Origin: Paenibacillus ferrarius | GTDB taxonomy: Bacteria; Bacillota; Bacilli; Paenibacillales; NBRC-103111 | Length of the DNA stretch: 64,000 bases | Assembly: GCF_002027705.1 (NCBI RefSeq) | Contig: NZ_MBTG01000002.1 | Span: 186,001 to 250,000, forward strand | Direction of reading: 5' to 3' | Part shown: in pieces, positions 27,811 through 36,028 of the stretch | Layout: each line of letters begins with the position of its first letter | Position numbering within the stretch: position 1 is the stretch's first letter | The notes under the pieces: generated by a model | Told to the model about the DNA's origin: nothing | The model's database searches: none | The model's input: only the letters and a program-made list of their open reading frames with translations | Made by a program: the position numbers and the translations under genes

Positions 27811-28821
27811 TTATTTCACCAGTTCGGGATAGATGCCTTTGGCCATTTCAAGCAGCCCATCTGTCAATCGAGGTCCCGGACGGCTCAGCATGTTCTGATC
27901 AAGGCCGATCACTTGCTTGTTTTTCACAGCTTCAATCGCGTCCCAGCCGCTGCGAGTCCGAATAATTTCGTCCAATGATTTCTTGCTTTTGGTATCAATA
28001 ACACCGTTAGCGAATAAAATAACGGCTGGATTTTGCGCAATGATCTTCTCTTCGCTGATTTGATACCAGCCTTTACCGTCCCCAGCCACATTGACACCAC
28101 CGGAAAGCTTAATCAATTCATCCATGAATTCACCGCTGCCTACAGTCCAGCCCGGGCTGAATTCAATATAAACCTTCTTCTTGTTTTCTTGCTTAACATC
28201 CTTCACAGCGTCGACAACCTTCTGGCGATCTGCTTTCATTTTAGCCACAATTTTATCTGCTTGGTCTTGATGATCTGTAATCAAACCATACGTTTGAATG
28301 TTCGCAATGACATCATCCAGCGTTTTGGGCTCAACCTTAAATATGTTTACGTTCAGTCCACGCAGCTGCTCCACCGTATCGACTTTCATCGAAACACCCG
28401 TAAAGACAATGTTCGCATTGGAAGCGATGAGCGCTTCTTGGTTCGGCTTGGTAATACTGCCTAATTTCGGCTTCGTTTTCGCACTTTCCGGATAATCATC
28501 ATAATCGGATACACCAACAATGTTCGCTTCTAAACCAAGGGCATAAAGAGCTTCCGTTTCTGCCGGAGATACGGATGCGATACGTTCCGGGGCTTTGTCG
28601 AACGTGAACTCTTTGCCTGTAGCATCTTTAATCTTCAAAGGATATGTCGTCTTTTTGGCAATTGCCGGTGATGCTGTAACCGTAGGGGCCTTCGTTCCCT
28701 CGCCGCCCAGCTTGGATGGATTGGTTATTTCTGCATCCTTTTTCCCGCAAGCCGCTAAGCTGACTGCCGTTGCCAGCGCTACTGTAAGGATCAGCGCTTT
28801 TCTAACCAACTTCTTCTGCAT
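27811..28821 (-). CDS. btuF: cobalamin-binding lipoprotein BtuF-like
   Basis: A lipoprotein of about 336 residues: N-terminal MQKKLVRKALILT, hydrophobic stretch and lipobox SLAAC, then a type III periplasmic-binding fold with PERIASVSPAETEALYALG and VGVSDYDDYP. The ATG at 28821 is nine bases from AGAGGG; another ATG two codons earlier is possible. First gene of the riboswitch-controlled B12 operon. It presents cobalamin to BtuCD at the membrane. Confidence 0.9.
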   Translation of the reverse strand: MQKKLVRKALILTVALATAVSLAACGKKDAEITNPSKLGGEGTKAPTVTASPAIAKKTTYPLKIKDATGKEFTFDKAPERIASVSPAETEALYALGLEANIVGVSDYDDYPESAKTKPKLGSITKPNQEALIASNANIVFTGVSMKVDTVEQLRGLNVNIFKVEPKTLDDVIANIQTYGLITDHQDQADKIVAKMKADRQKVVDAVKDVKQENKKKVYIEFSPGWTVGSGEFMDELIKLSGGVNVAGDGKGWYQISEEKIIAQNPAVILFANGVIDTKSKKSLDEIIRTRSGWDAIEAVKNKQVIGLDQNMLSRPGPRLTDGLLEMAKGIYPELVK

Positions 28822-28881
28822 GCTCATTAACCCTCTTTCTACCAAATAATTACGATTAACCTTCTTAGTGCCATTACAACC

Positions 28882-28917
28882 AAAAAGTCCCTCTGTTCCT
28901 GAAAGGAACAAAGGGAC
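28882..28917 (-). terminator. riboswitch expression-platform terminator
   Basis: GTCCCTCTGTTCCT pairs with AGGAACAAAGGGAC around GAA, followed on the minus strand by TTTTT. It lies between the cobalamin aptamer and btuF, so it is the likely B12-controlled terminator. Confidence 0.85.
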
Positions 28918-28989
28918 GATAAATCGCGGTGATTAGCAACTTGAGGCTTGCTTCCTGATTTAACGCGATCCTTTTCCTCGAAGGATGTC

Positions 28990-29132
28990 GTATAGGGCTC
29001 CATGGGCAGGTATTCTGACTTTCCACCTTTGCTAAGTGGATTACAGTGGCGGGACCGCGCCGGACTTGAACCGGCTTCCCTTTTAAGCTGCCATGCTTAT
29101 CATGAAGCATGCCAACACCTATGGCGCATATT
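28990..29132 (-). ncRNA. cobalamin riboswitch aptamer
   Basis: On the minus strand the conserved B12 aptamer blocks appear in order: ATAGGTGTTGGCATG, GGGAAGCCGG, the core GCCACTGTAA, and the B12 box AGTCAGAATACCTGCC. With the terminator at 28882 it should turn off the B12 synthesis and uptake operon when cobalamin is abundant. Edges are approximate. Confidence 0.95.
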
Positions 29133-29168
29133 TAACTATCAATCTATTTGTCGATTATAGACGTCTTA

Positions 29169-29702
29169 TTACTTTTGTGCAATTACTTTAAGCACTTGCT
29201 TGGCTGCCTCTAGCTTTGGCTTTGGCGCGTTTTGAGGAATGAATGCGACCAGCCCTTTTCCTTCAAAGCCCTGCTCCTTCATCCACTTGTTTCCAGCTAG
29301 TGGAATACCGTATAAATGCTTTTCGGCAGGCTTGCCCTCTTCCTTCATCTCAACGACACCATCTGGATAGTCCTCTGGGTTAATTATCTCATCCAGTGAA
29401 ACAAACCCGCCTTGGTTGCTAAGCGATTTAAACTGATCTTCGGCAAGGATGAAAATACCGTTTCCGCCGGCCGCTAGTTCAACAATCATTTTCTCCAGTG
29501 AGAAAATGGGGGAGCTCACTAATTTAACGGTTGGCGTCTCACCAACCTTGGATTTCAAGGAACCTTCCAGCTTCTCTGCCGCTTCACTCGGGAACCCGTT
29601 TTGTCCCATGACAAAAATCGAAACATCCGGCTTCGGTCCGCCGCAGCCAGCCAGCAGTAACGTAAGTCCAACCATCATCATCAACAGCCATTTCACTTTC
29701 AT
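29169..29702 (-). CDS. hypothetical lipoprotein, 177 aa
   Basis: Signal peptide MKVKWLLMMMVGLTLLLAGC with lipobox LLAGC, then about 155 exported residues with no domain I recognise. The overall look (FVMGQNGFPSEAAEKLEGSL) suggests a small alpha/beta fold reminiscent of substrate-binding lobes, but this is speculation. RBS GGAGG. It sits upstream of the B12 riboswitch in the same direction and downstream of a Spo0E-like gene; it has no clear terminator of its own, so some read-through into the riboswitch region is possible. Confidence 0.75.
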   Translation of the reverse strand: MKVKWLLMMMVGLTLLLAGCGGPKPDVSIFVMGQNGFPSEAAEKLEGSLKSKVGETPTVKLVSSPIFSLEKMIVELAAGGNGIFILAEDQFKSLSNQGGFVSLDEIINPEDYPDGVVEMKEEGKPAEKHLYGIPLAGNKWMKEQGFEGKGLVAFIPQNAPKPKLEAAKQVLKVIAQK

Positions 29703-29763
29703 GTTGGGAACGTACCTCCGTATGTTATCTGAATCCTTCGATAGTCGCGAGAAAAGTCGGTTT

Positions 29764-30030
29764 TCACCGACTTTTCTTTCCGTTGTTCATATATTCATTT
29801 ATCTTTTGGTCTAGGATTGTGCTCAATTCGACAACAGCTTCGGAGGTCATTTCTTGACCGTCCAGAACCATCTGTTCAAGCTTCCGCCGTAAAGAATGAA
29901 TCTCTTCTTCGAGTAAGTTGAGGGAATTTTTTTTCTTTGCACGCTTAGTCAACCAACGTTGTCCAATATTCTGATCGCAAATTTGAAGCTGTTTATGATA
30001 GGTTGATAGTTGGTATTCCAAAAAAGCCAT
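29764..30030 (-). CDS. Spo0E-family aspartyl-phosphate phosphatase
   Basis: An 88-residue helical protein whose end, TSEAVVELSTILDQKINEYM, fits the Spo0E signature (Ser-x-x-x-(L/V)-x-x-Ser-x-x-L-Asp-x-x-Ile-x-x-Tyr) after a charged helix. Spo0E proteins dephosphorylate Spo0A-P and delay sporulation. The second ATG (30030) is seven bases from AGGAGGG and is preferred; an ATG at 30036 touches that site. The basic KRAKKKN segment near residue 30 is longer than in short Spo0E proteins. Confidence 0.75.
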   Translation of the reverse strand: MAFLEYQLSTYHKQLQICDQNIGQRWLTKRAKKKNSLNLLEEEIHSLRRKLEQMVLDGQEMTSEAVVELSTILDQKINEYMNNGKKSR

Positions 30031-30098
30031 GCTCATCCCTCCTTACTACAAGAATACCAGTTTTTAGACATAATGAACATATCTATTTACTTTACATT

Positions 30099-31304
30099 TT
30101 ACAATTTTCTCAAAAATTTCCCAATACGCTCTAAAGCTTCATTCAATTGAGAAACACTATACGCATAGGAACAGCGCAGGAAGCCTTCTCCCCCTAAACC
30201 AAACACATCACCGGGAACTGCAGCGACCTTGGACTCGAACAGTAGCCGCTGTGCAAACTCATCTGAAGTTAGCCCCGTTGCTACGATACTCGGGAAAGCA
30301 TAGAATGCGCCTTGCGGCTCATGGCACTCCAGGCCAATCTCTCGGAAGCCTTTGACGATAAGCCGTCTGCGTTGATTGTACGACTCGATCATGCGGTCTT
30401 TCTCTTCCAAGCCATTAGTCAATGCTTCGTGTGCAGCCACCTGCCCCATGACCGGTGCGCACATAACCGTGTATTGATGAATCTTCGTCATAGCGGAGAT
30501 CAGCTCTCGATGACCGCAAGCATAACCCATCCGCCAGCCTGTCATGGCAAATGCCTTGGAGAACCCGCTGACCAGAATTGTCCGATCCTTCATCCCTGGA
30601 ACAGCTGCGAAACTCACGTGCTTCTGTCCGTAGGTTAATTCTGCATAGATTTCATCGGAAATGACGATCAAATCGTGCTCTTCGACCACTTTAGCAATCG
30701 GCAGCCAGTCCTCATAAGTCATAATACCGCCGGTTGGATTGCTAGGGTAACAAAGAATTAATATTTTGGAGCGAGGCGTAATCGCATCACGCAGCGCTTT
30801 CTCTGTCAGTTTGAATTGATCCTTTGCGAACGTTTCGATACCTACTGCCACGCCGCCGCTAATGCTCGTGATTGGGGAATATGAAATATAGCAAGGCTCC
30901 GGAATAAGAATCTCGTCTCCAGGTGTAATCAGTGCGCGCAGAGCCAAGTCAATCGCTTCGCTGCCCCCAACGGTAACCAGCACCTCATCGGTTGGCTCGT
31001 ATTTCACTTTGAACGAGGTGTACAAATATTCGGCGATGGCTTCACGAAGCTCTGGAATGCCGGAGTTCGGCGTATATTTCGTTCTGCCGCGCTCAAGCGA
31101 GTAAACAGCCGCTTCACGCACGTGCCAAGGCGTCGAGAAATCCGGTTCTCCCACACCAAGCGAGATAATGTCATCCTTGCTGTTGCTTACCAAATCAAAA
31201 AACTTTCGAATCCCGGAAGGCTTTATTCCACGTACGGCAGGAGCGAGATAATCTTGCATGGATTTAACCTTATTCTGCTCAATCGTTGTCTCATCTTTGA
31301 TCAT
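30099..31304 (-). CDS. alaT: alanine transaminase AlaT-like aminotransferase
   Basis: A 401-residue class I PLP aminotransferase: LGVGEPDFSTPWHV, CYPSNPTGG, DEIYAELTYG and the PLP lysine in SGFSKAFAMTGWRMG. With an Lrp-type regulator directly upstream it matches the B. subtilis alaR-alaT (yugG-yugH) pair, which interconverts pyruvate and alanine. RBS GAGGG. Other aspartate/aromatic aminotransferases share the motifs, so the substrate rests on context. Confidence 0.85.
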   Translation of the reverse strand: MIKDETTIEQNKVKSMQDYLAPAVRGIKPSGIRKFFDLVSNSKDDIISLGVGEPDFSTPWHVREAAVYSLERGRTKYTPNSGIPELREAIAEYLYTSFKVKYEPTDEVLVTVGGSEAIDLALRALITPGDEILIPEPCYISYSPITSISGGVAVGIETFAKDQFKLTEKALRDAITPRSKILILCYPSNPTGGIMTYEDWLPIAKVVEEHDLIVISDEIYAELTYGQKHVSFAAVPGMKDRTILVSGFSKAFAMTGWRMGYACGHRELISAMTKIHQYTVMCAPVMGQVAAHEALTNGLEEKDRMIESYNQRRRLIVKGFREIGLECHEPQGAFYAFPSIVATGLTSDEFAQRLLFESKVAAVPGDVFGLGGEGFLRCSYAYSVSQLNEALERIGKFLRKL

Positions 31305-31321
31305 GGCGGCGTCCCTCTTCT

Positions 31322-31813
31322 TTACGGCGAAACAAGCATTCGGTGATCGTCAGCCTGATCTTCGAATATGATGCCGTCTTGTTTGTATTTTTTTAATATG
31401 AAATTCGTTTTGGTCGAAAGAACACGATCAATCGGGGATAGCTTATTCGATACAAATGACGCTACTTGTTTCAGGGAACTCCCCTCAATTTCGACAAGCA
31501 AGTCATAGGCGCCAGACATGAGATAGACGGATTTGACTTCTGGATATAAATAGATCCGTTCTGCGATGGCGTCAAAGCCATGTCCGCGTTCCGGCGTAAT
31601 TTGCACTTCAATTAGGGCGGTAACCTTTTCGTCATCTACTTTACTCCAGTTCACCACTGTCGCATATTTGACGATGACCTTATCCGCTTCCATCTCGCTT
31701 ATCGCTCGCGCCACTTCGTCCTCCGCCGTTCCTAGCATTGTGGCGATGAGATCCGCACTCCTGCGCGCGTCTTCTTTCATCAGTTCGAGAATTTTAAGCT
31801 TCAAAGTATCCAT
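31322..31813 (-). CDS. alaR: Lrp/AsnC-family regulator AlaR-like
   Basis: A 163-residue regulator: helix-turn-helix (residues about 1-55, LKILELMKEDARRSADLIA) and a RAM ligand-binding domain (GHGFDAIAERIYLYPEVKSVYLMSGAYDLLVEIEG region). The ATG at 31813 follows AAGGTAGG; a longer frame to 31852 lacks a site. Eighteen bases before alaT. Alanine is the likely ligand by analogy with B. subtilis. Confidence 0.88.
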   Translation of the reverse strand: MDTLKLKILELMKEDARRSADLIATMLGTAEDEVARAISEMEADKVIVKYATVVNWSKVDDEKVTALIEVQITPERGHGFDAIAERIYLYPEVKSVYLMSGAYDLLVEIEGSSLKQVASFVSNKLSPIDRVLSTKTNFILKKYKQDGIIFEDQADDHRMLVSP

Positions 31814-31955
31814 GGTTAAACCTACCTTTCTGAAATATGGGTTTTCGTTCATCCTTTAATCTTACAATGAATCGGTAGCTTAATTCAATTACTGTGCCTG
31901 TCTAAAAGGCAGATTATTTTTGTATAACCAAAATATCCATGCTTGAACAACGCAA

Positions 31956-31991
31956 AAAGACCTCTGGATACCCCAGCGGCCTGTCTTCAAA
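31956..31991 (-). terminator. probable terminator after 96-aa gene
   Basis: An imperfect stem (AAGAC, CC, CTGG against CCAG, GG, GTCTT) with five Ts on the minus strand, 12 bases past the stop at 32004. Confidence 0.55.
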
Positions 31992-32003
31992 CGCTTGTAA
32001 CGA

Positions 32004-32294
32004 TCAACCATGCACAACCCCAAACTTGGATTCGGCTTGCAGCAATTTGTTTACCATCGTTTCAATTTCACGGTACTCATACGTCGGACGCACATGAATA
32101 ATCGGTACATCGGCGCTGCACCCAATCCCGACAAGCGTGTTGTCATCATAAACCGATATAACACACGGCGTTTCTAGCTCGTTCCAGTTCACCTGTACCT
32201 GAGATCCTGACTTTATGCACTCTTCTGTATATGTTTGTATAAAATTATGAAGTTGGTCTTTCTCAGGAAATGCATTGACATAGGCTAATTTCAC
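32004..32294 (-). CDS. hypothetical protein, 96 aa, possible degenerate GNAT
   Basis: Starts at GTG with AAAGGTGG upstream. The middle, CVISVYDDNTLVGIGCS, then IIHVRPTYEYREIETMVNKLL, resembles beta strands 3-4 and the region after them in GNAT acetyltransferases, but the acetyl-CoA loop Q/RxxGxG/A is not present. It may be a small GNAT-derived protein or a reduced domain with another role. No partner gene is suggested by the neighbourhood. Confidence 0.6.
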   Translation of the reverse strand: MKLAYVNAFPEKDQLHNFIQTYTEECIKSGSQVQVNWNELETPCVISVYDDNTLVGIGCSADVPIIHVRPTYEYREIETMVNKLLQAESKFGVVHG

Positions 32295-32373
32295 AATAAA
32301 TCCACCTTTCCTTCAAACAGCTTTTACTCTTATAATTATACTCATAAATGAATTTTTATTCAACATCTAAACA

Positions 32374-32415
32374 AAAAAATACAGCTCATCGGAATTATAT
32401 ATTCCTTTAAGCTGC
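32374..32415 (-). terminator. terminator of cysK
   Basis: Minus-strand GCAGCTTAAAGGAAT pairs imperfectly with ATTCCGATGAGCTGT and is followed by seven Ts. Confidence 0.75.
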
Positions 32416-32429
32416 ATGGTGACACTCTT

Positions 32430-33356
32430 TTAGTCAAAAATGTCCATAGACAGGTATCTCTCACCCGTATCCGGCGCTATGCACAGCACCCTTTTGCCCG
32501 CGCCCAGCTTATGCGCCACCTGTAAGCCAGTCCAGACCGAAGCGCCAGCAGAAGGCCCTACGAGGATCCCCTCTAGGCTTGCCAGCTCTTTCATCGTTCG
32601 GATCGCGTCCTCATCTGACACCTGCACGATATGATCATAGATGCTCGTATTCAAAATCGCCGGCACGAAGCCAGGACTTGTCCCTACGAGTTTATGCGGC
32701 CCTGGGCTTCCTCCAGACAATACCGGAGAGCCTTTCGGCTCTACAACATAGATCTCAATGTCCGGCAGCTTCTCGCGAAGCACCTCGCCCGTGCCTGTAA
32801 TCGTTCCTCCCGTACCGGAAGTTGCGACGAAGGCATCCAGCCGGCCTTCCGTCTGCTCCAGAATTTCCAGAGCTGTGGTTGTCCGATGAATATTCGGATT
32901 CGCCGGGTTCTCGAACTGCTGCGGAATATAGCTGTTCGGGATTTGATCCCGCAGCTCCACAGCTTTGGCAATGGCTCCCGGCATTCGCTGCGCGGCAGGC
33001 GTAAGCACAACCTCTGCGCCGTAAGCCTTGAGCAGGTTAATGCGCTCTTTGGTCATATTGTCAGGCATAATCAGAATCGCTTTATAGCCCTTAGCGGCGG
33101 CGTTCATCGCAAGTCCGATACCGGTGTTGCCGCTCGTTGGCTCAATAATCGTAGCGCCTGGACGAAGCAGCCCCTGCTTCTCTGCCTGCTCGATTAAATT
33201 AAAAGCAGCGCGGTCCTTCACACTGCCGCTTGGATTGAAATATTCAAGCTTCACATAAAGCTCAGCATCTCCCGGTTTGACCAATCGGTTGATTCTCACC
33301 GCAGGTGTATCACCGATCAGCTCTGTAATGCTGTTAACCATTTTGTGCTGTGCCAC
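32430..33356 (-). CDS. cysK: cysteine synthase A
   Basis: A 308-residue PLP enzyme that forms cysteine from O-acetylserine and sulfide. Visible: ITELIGDTPAVRINRL, PLP lysine in NPSGSVKDRAA, TSGNTGIGLAM, and the PLP phosphate loop ATSGTGGTITGTGE. GTG start with GAGGAG ten bases upstream. Single-gene unit with its own terminator. Confidence 0.93.
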   Translation of the reverse strand: MAQHKMVNSITELIGDTPAVRINRLVKPGDAELYVKLEYFNPSGSVKDRAAFNLIEQAEKQGLLRPGATIIEPTSGNTGIGLAMNAAAKGYKAILIMPDNMTKERINLLKAYGAEVVLTPAAQRMPGAIAKAVELRDQIPNSYIPQQFENPANPNIHRTTTALEILEQTEGRLDAFVATSGTGGTITGTGEVLREKLPDIEIYVVEPKGSPVLSGGSPGPHKLVGTSPGFVPAILNTSIYDHIVQVSDEDAIRTMKELASLEGILVGPSAGASVWTGLQVAHKLGAGKRVLCIAPDTGERYLSMDIFD

Positions 33357-33425
33357 GTATTACTCACTCCTCTTCCCAACAATAACCGACTATACCCACA
33401 TTTTTATCGGGAAGCCCCATAGATG

Positions 33426-34739
33426 TCAAGGTTTAATTACAGATAGCTGCTTTTTCATGAAATACCAGCTGAACAGCGTAGAGCTGCCAATGACCAACAA
33501 CAGCACATTGATGACCAGAGGGGCTTTGCTCCATGAAATGACACAGATGAAAAGCACAACGCCCAGCATCCTCCCCACATTCAGGGACAGCTCGCGAAGT
33601 ACAATATACTCCTCCCTTTGCTTCGCGCTCTCTTCATTGGATCCAATAAGATCGAATACAGCCGAAACCATCGGTACCGAGTACATCGGAAAAAACAGCG
33701 AAGCTCCCAAACCGAATATGAGCAACGTTGCATAGCCCATTTTCCAGAAAAAAGGAAGGATAACGACAACCGCCATTAAAGCACCGATAAACATGCTGAT
33801 TTTCCGAAAACGAGGCTTAATGAATCGTCCTGCCGCCCAGAAGCTGACTAAGGACACAGCGGAAGTCATGAGTACAAAGTTGCCTAAGCTCGCTTCGCTT
33901 GAGGTAGAAATGTAGACGAGCAAAGCAATCATGAAGCCAAATACCCCTTCTCTAACACCTTGAAATACGAGGGCTAAGCTGACCCGCTTCCAAGGGGTCT
34001 CCGATTGCCGCAAAATGCGCAAAGGGAATAACCACTCATATATGCCCTCGACTTTGCGTTTTTTCAAAAAGAAGCTTATGATCACCCCAAGCAGAAAAAT
34101 GCCTAGTGAGATGGAGAAAATCAAGCGGTATCCGGTGCCGTCACCCAGGTTAACGATCAGCAGCCCCGAAATCCATGGTGCAAGGATGCCAGCTCCCGAG
34201 CCCAACAGCCCAACCCATCCATTGAATCGGTCACGATTATCCGGATCTGTCACTTCAAAATAAACGACATTAAAAGCAACCCAGAAGAAAGCCGCTGATA
34301 TGCCCTGTACCATACCCAGCCACACAAAATAGTGTATACTGCTTGTCCCCATCCATAAAACCAACATATAAAAAATGGCTGAAACAAAGACACCAGCCCG
34401 CAAACAGTTCATTTTGTTATGTTCCTTGACCCACTTGCCAGCAAGCCAGAAGGTAATCGCCATCGTTAAATGTGTGGTTAAGGTAAACCAACCGATTAAA
34501 GCGTAGTCATTTTTCGCCTTCCACAAATAGACACCCACGAAAGTTCCTGACAGGGCATTCGCCCCGCCAAAAAGCGTATGAACGATGAGTAATAAAATAG
34601 CCTGAGCGTCTAAACGTCCTTTATGTACGGCAGCTTGACCGTTAGCAGCGCCGCTTTCTCGATTCTCAAAATACGTGCCTGCTGGATTGTCTTTCGCTTT
34701 GCCTTGTCCAAATCTCTGTCGGCTCTGCCCTTTTGGCAT
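33426..34739 (-). CDS. MFS transporter
   Basis: A 437-residue major facilitator with about twelve membrane helices and a charged 45-residue N-terminal tail (MPKGQSRQRFGQGKAKD). Motif WLAGKWVKEHNKMN and loop acids after helix 2 fit MFS. The ATG at 34739 has GGGAGG five bases upstream; the open frame runs 70 codons further upstream but without a site. Substrate unknown. Confidence 0.85.
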   Translation of the reverse strand: MPKGQSRQRFGQGKAKDNPAGTYFENRESGAANGQAAVHKGRLDAQAILLLIVHTLFGGANALSGTFVGVYLWKAKNDYALIGWFTLTTHLTMAITFWLAGKWVKEHNKMNCLRAGVFVSAIFYMLVLWMGTSSIHYFVWLGMVQGISAAFFWVAFNVVYFEVTDPDNRDRFNGWVGLLGSGAGILAPWISGLLIVNLGDGTGYRLIFSISLGIFLLGVIISFFLKKRKVEGIYEWLFPLRILRQSETPWKRVSLALVFQGVREGVFGFMIALLVYISTSSEASLGNFVLMTSAVSLVSFWAAGRFIKPRFRKISMFIGALMAVVVILPFFWKMGYATLLIFGLGASLFFPMYSVPMVSAVFDLIGSNEESAKQREEYIVLRELSLNVGRMLGVVLFICVISWSKAPLVINVLLLVIGSSTLFSWYFMKKQLSVIKP

Positions 34740-34828
34740 GCGCGCCTCCCACCCTTTCCCATACATCGAAATCGCTCTTGTTAAGCTTCCCCAACGGAGT
34801 GAAAATATGAGGCGGCGCAAATAAAAAA

Positions 34829-34848
34829 CCGAATCCCGCAGGATTCGG
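34829..34848 (-). terminator. terminator of the pspA operon
   Basis: CCGAATCC pairs with GGATTCGG, followed by minus-strand TTTTTTAT, nine bases past the zinc-ribbon gene stop. Confidence 0.88.
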
Positions 34849-34857
34849 CTCGATCGA

Positions 34858-35358
34858 CTATTCCGATTTAATTCTGGATACCATGAGCAGGCGATCCGTA
34901 TCCGATAGGATCTTCTCAACCTTGAAGCAGGATGGACATACATAAACATTCAAAGTAAACGGACCCGTTAGAAAAGCACTTCCCAAAGTTTTGGGAATAA
35001 CGGGTGTAAATGCCGTTTCACTGACGACTTCATCTCCGGCCAGCAAGAGCAATTCATGACAGTTCGAGCATTCCGGCGCTTCTTCTTGCTCATCCGTGAT
35101 ATGTTGAACCTTTTCCCCGTATTTGTCGAGAGGTTCATCGGAATCATCCCAAGCCAGCGACAAATCTTCATCGGAATCCGGATATTCCTGCTCTTCAAAA
35201 CGGAGCGGCTGGCCTGTCAGCTTCACCTTGAGATCAATACTCCGGTAATCGTTCAATTCGTTAAAACAATGTGGACATTCGTCCTCGGGTCCAATTTCTG
35301 GATCCCAAACGATTTCCGTTTGGCACCATGGACAAACAACTTCTTCGTTGGCACTCAT
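34858..35358 (-). CDS. zinc-ribbon protein, hypothetical
   Basis: A 166-residue acidic protein with two Cys4 knuckles: CPWCQTEIVWDPEIG...CPHC at the N-terminus and CSNCHELLL...CPSC further on, so two zinc ribbons or one split pair. A central acidic stretch (DSDEDLSLAWDDSDE) may mediate binding. The ATG at 35358 follows GGAGG. Last gene of the pspA operon; function unknown, perhaps an envelope-stress partner. Confidence 0.78.
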   Translation of the reverse strand: MSANEEVVCPWCQTEIVWDPEIGPEDECPHCFNELNDYRSIDLKVKLTGQPLRFEEQEYPDSDEDLSLAWDDSDEPLDKYGEKVQHITDEQEEAPECSNCHELLLLAGDEVVSETAFTPVIPKTLGSAFLTGPFTLNVYVCPSCFKVEKILSDTDRLLMVSRIKSE

Positions 35359-35382
35359 TGCGTAATCCTCCACTTAATGCAT

Positions 35383-35466
35383 TCATGCATATTTCAATAA
35401 ATAATAAACCCCTGCCGCCACAAATACAAATGCGATGGCAAACAGAGTGCCCCACAGGTATTTCAT
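35383..35466 (-). CDS. 27-residue single-span membrane peptide
   Basis: Reading the minus strand gives MKYLWGTLFAIAFVFVAAGV then YYLLKYA and stop: one hydrophobic helix flanked by Lys. TTGGAGGG lies eight bases before the ATG, and the gene fits neatly between yshE and the zinc-ribbon gene. The ideal ribosome site, gene order and helix length make it a credible small membrane protein in the envelope-stress operon. Confidence 0.7.
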   Translation of the reverse strand: MKYLWGTLFAIAFVFVAAGVYYLLKYA

Positions 35467-35496
35467 CGTTCAAGCCCTCCAAGAATATGTAGGATA

Positions 35497-35916
35497 CTAC
35501 GTTACACAAGCTCCAACTACATAGGATAGGGAGACTGATATCGTTAAGGACAGGAATCCGACCGCGCGATTATCCTTTTTGATTTCTTCATCAATTTTAA
35601 AATGAGGCGTCAATATTTCAAAAATGAAGTAAGCAACTAACAACAGCAAGAATCCGTACCCTGCCCAGATGAGGGAGTGCATCATCGTATCATTGTTGAG
35701 AATAGAGAATCGGAACAAATTACATATCCCAAAAATTTTCCCACCTGTTGCCATCGCCACAGATAAATTGCCTTTTTTGATTTCAGCCCAGTCATCGTAC
35801 TTCGTGAGCAAATCAAAAATCTTGAGAAATACGACTAGTGCGATGACAGCCACTGCAAAAAATGCAAGTGTCGATAAATACGGGTTACTAAACAACACAT
35901 CCACCTCTTCGTTCAT
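35497..35916 (-). CDS. yshE: DUF350/UPF0719 membrane protein (YshE-like)
   Basis: A 139-residue protein with four membrane helices and the family motif YDDWAEIKKGNLSVAMATGG. B. subtilis yshE, a DUF350 protein, lies just downstream of mutS2; here pspA has come between them. RBS AGGAG. Second gene of the sigma-W-type operon. Confidence 0.87.
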   Translation of the reverse strand: MNEEVDVLFSNPYLSTLAFFAVAVIALVVFLKIFDLLTKYDDWAEIKKGNLSVAMATGGKIFGICNLFRFSILNNDTMMHSLIWAGYGFLLLLVAYFIFEILTPHFKIDEEIKKDNRAVGFLSLTISVSLSYVVGACVT

Positions 35917-35980
35917 ATCGTCTCCTGCCTTCCTTCATTGTAGAGAAGCTTCGATGCAAAGATCCCTATATATGGTAGAA

Positions 35981-36003
35981 GAGACTGAGTTTAGCTCAGT
36001 CTC
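35981..36003 (-). other. stem-loop between pspA and yshE
   Basis: GAGACTGAG pairs perfectly with CTCAGTCTC around TTTAG, with no T run on either side. Inside an operon this could be an RNA-processing or 3'-protection hairpin that raises pspA levels over the downstream genes. Confidence 0.55.
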
Positions 36004-36028
36004 TCGCAGGTACCTACTTAGTATAGCA

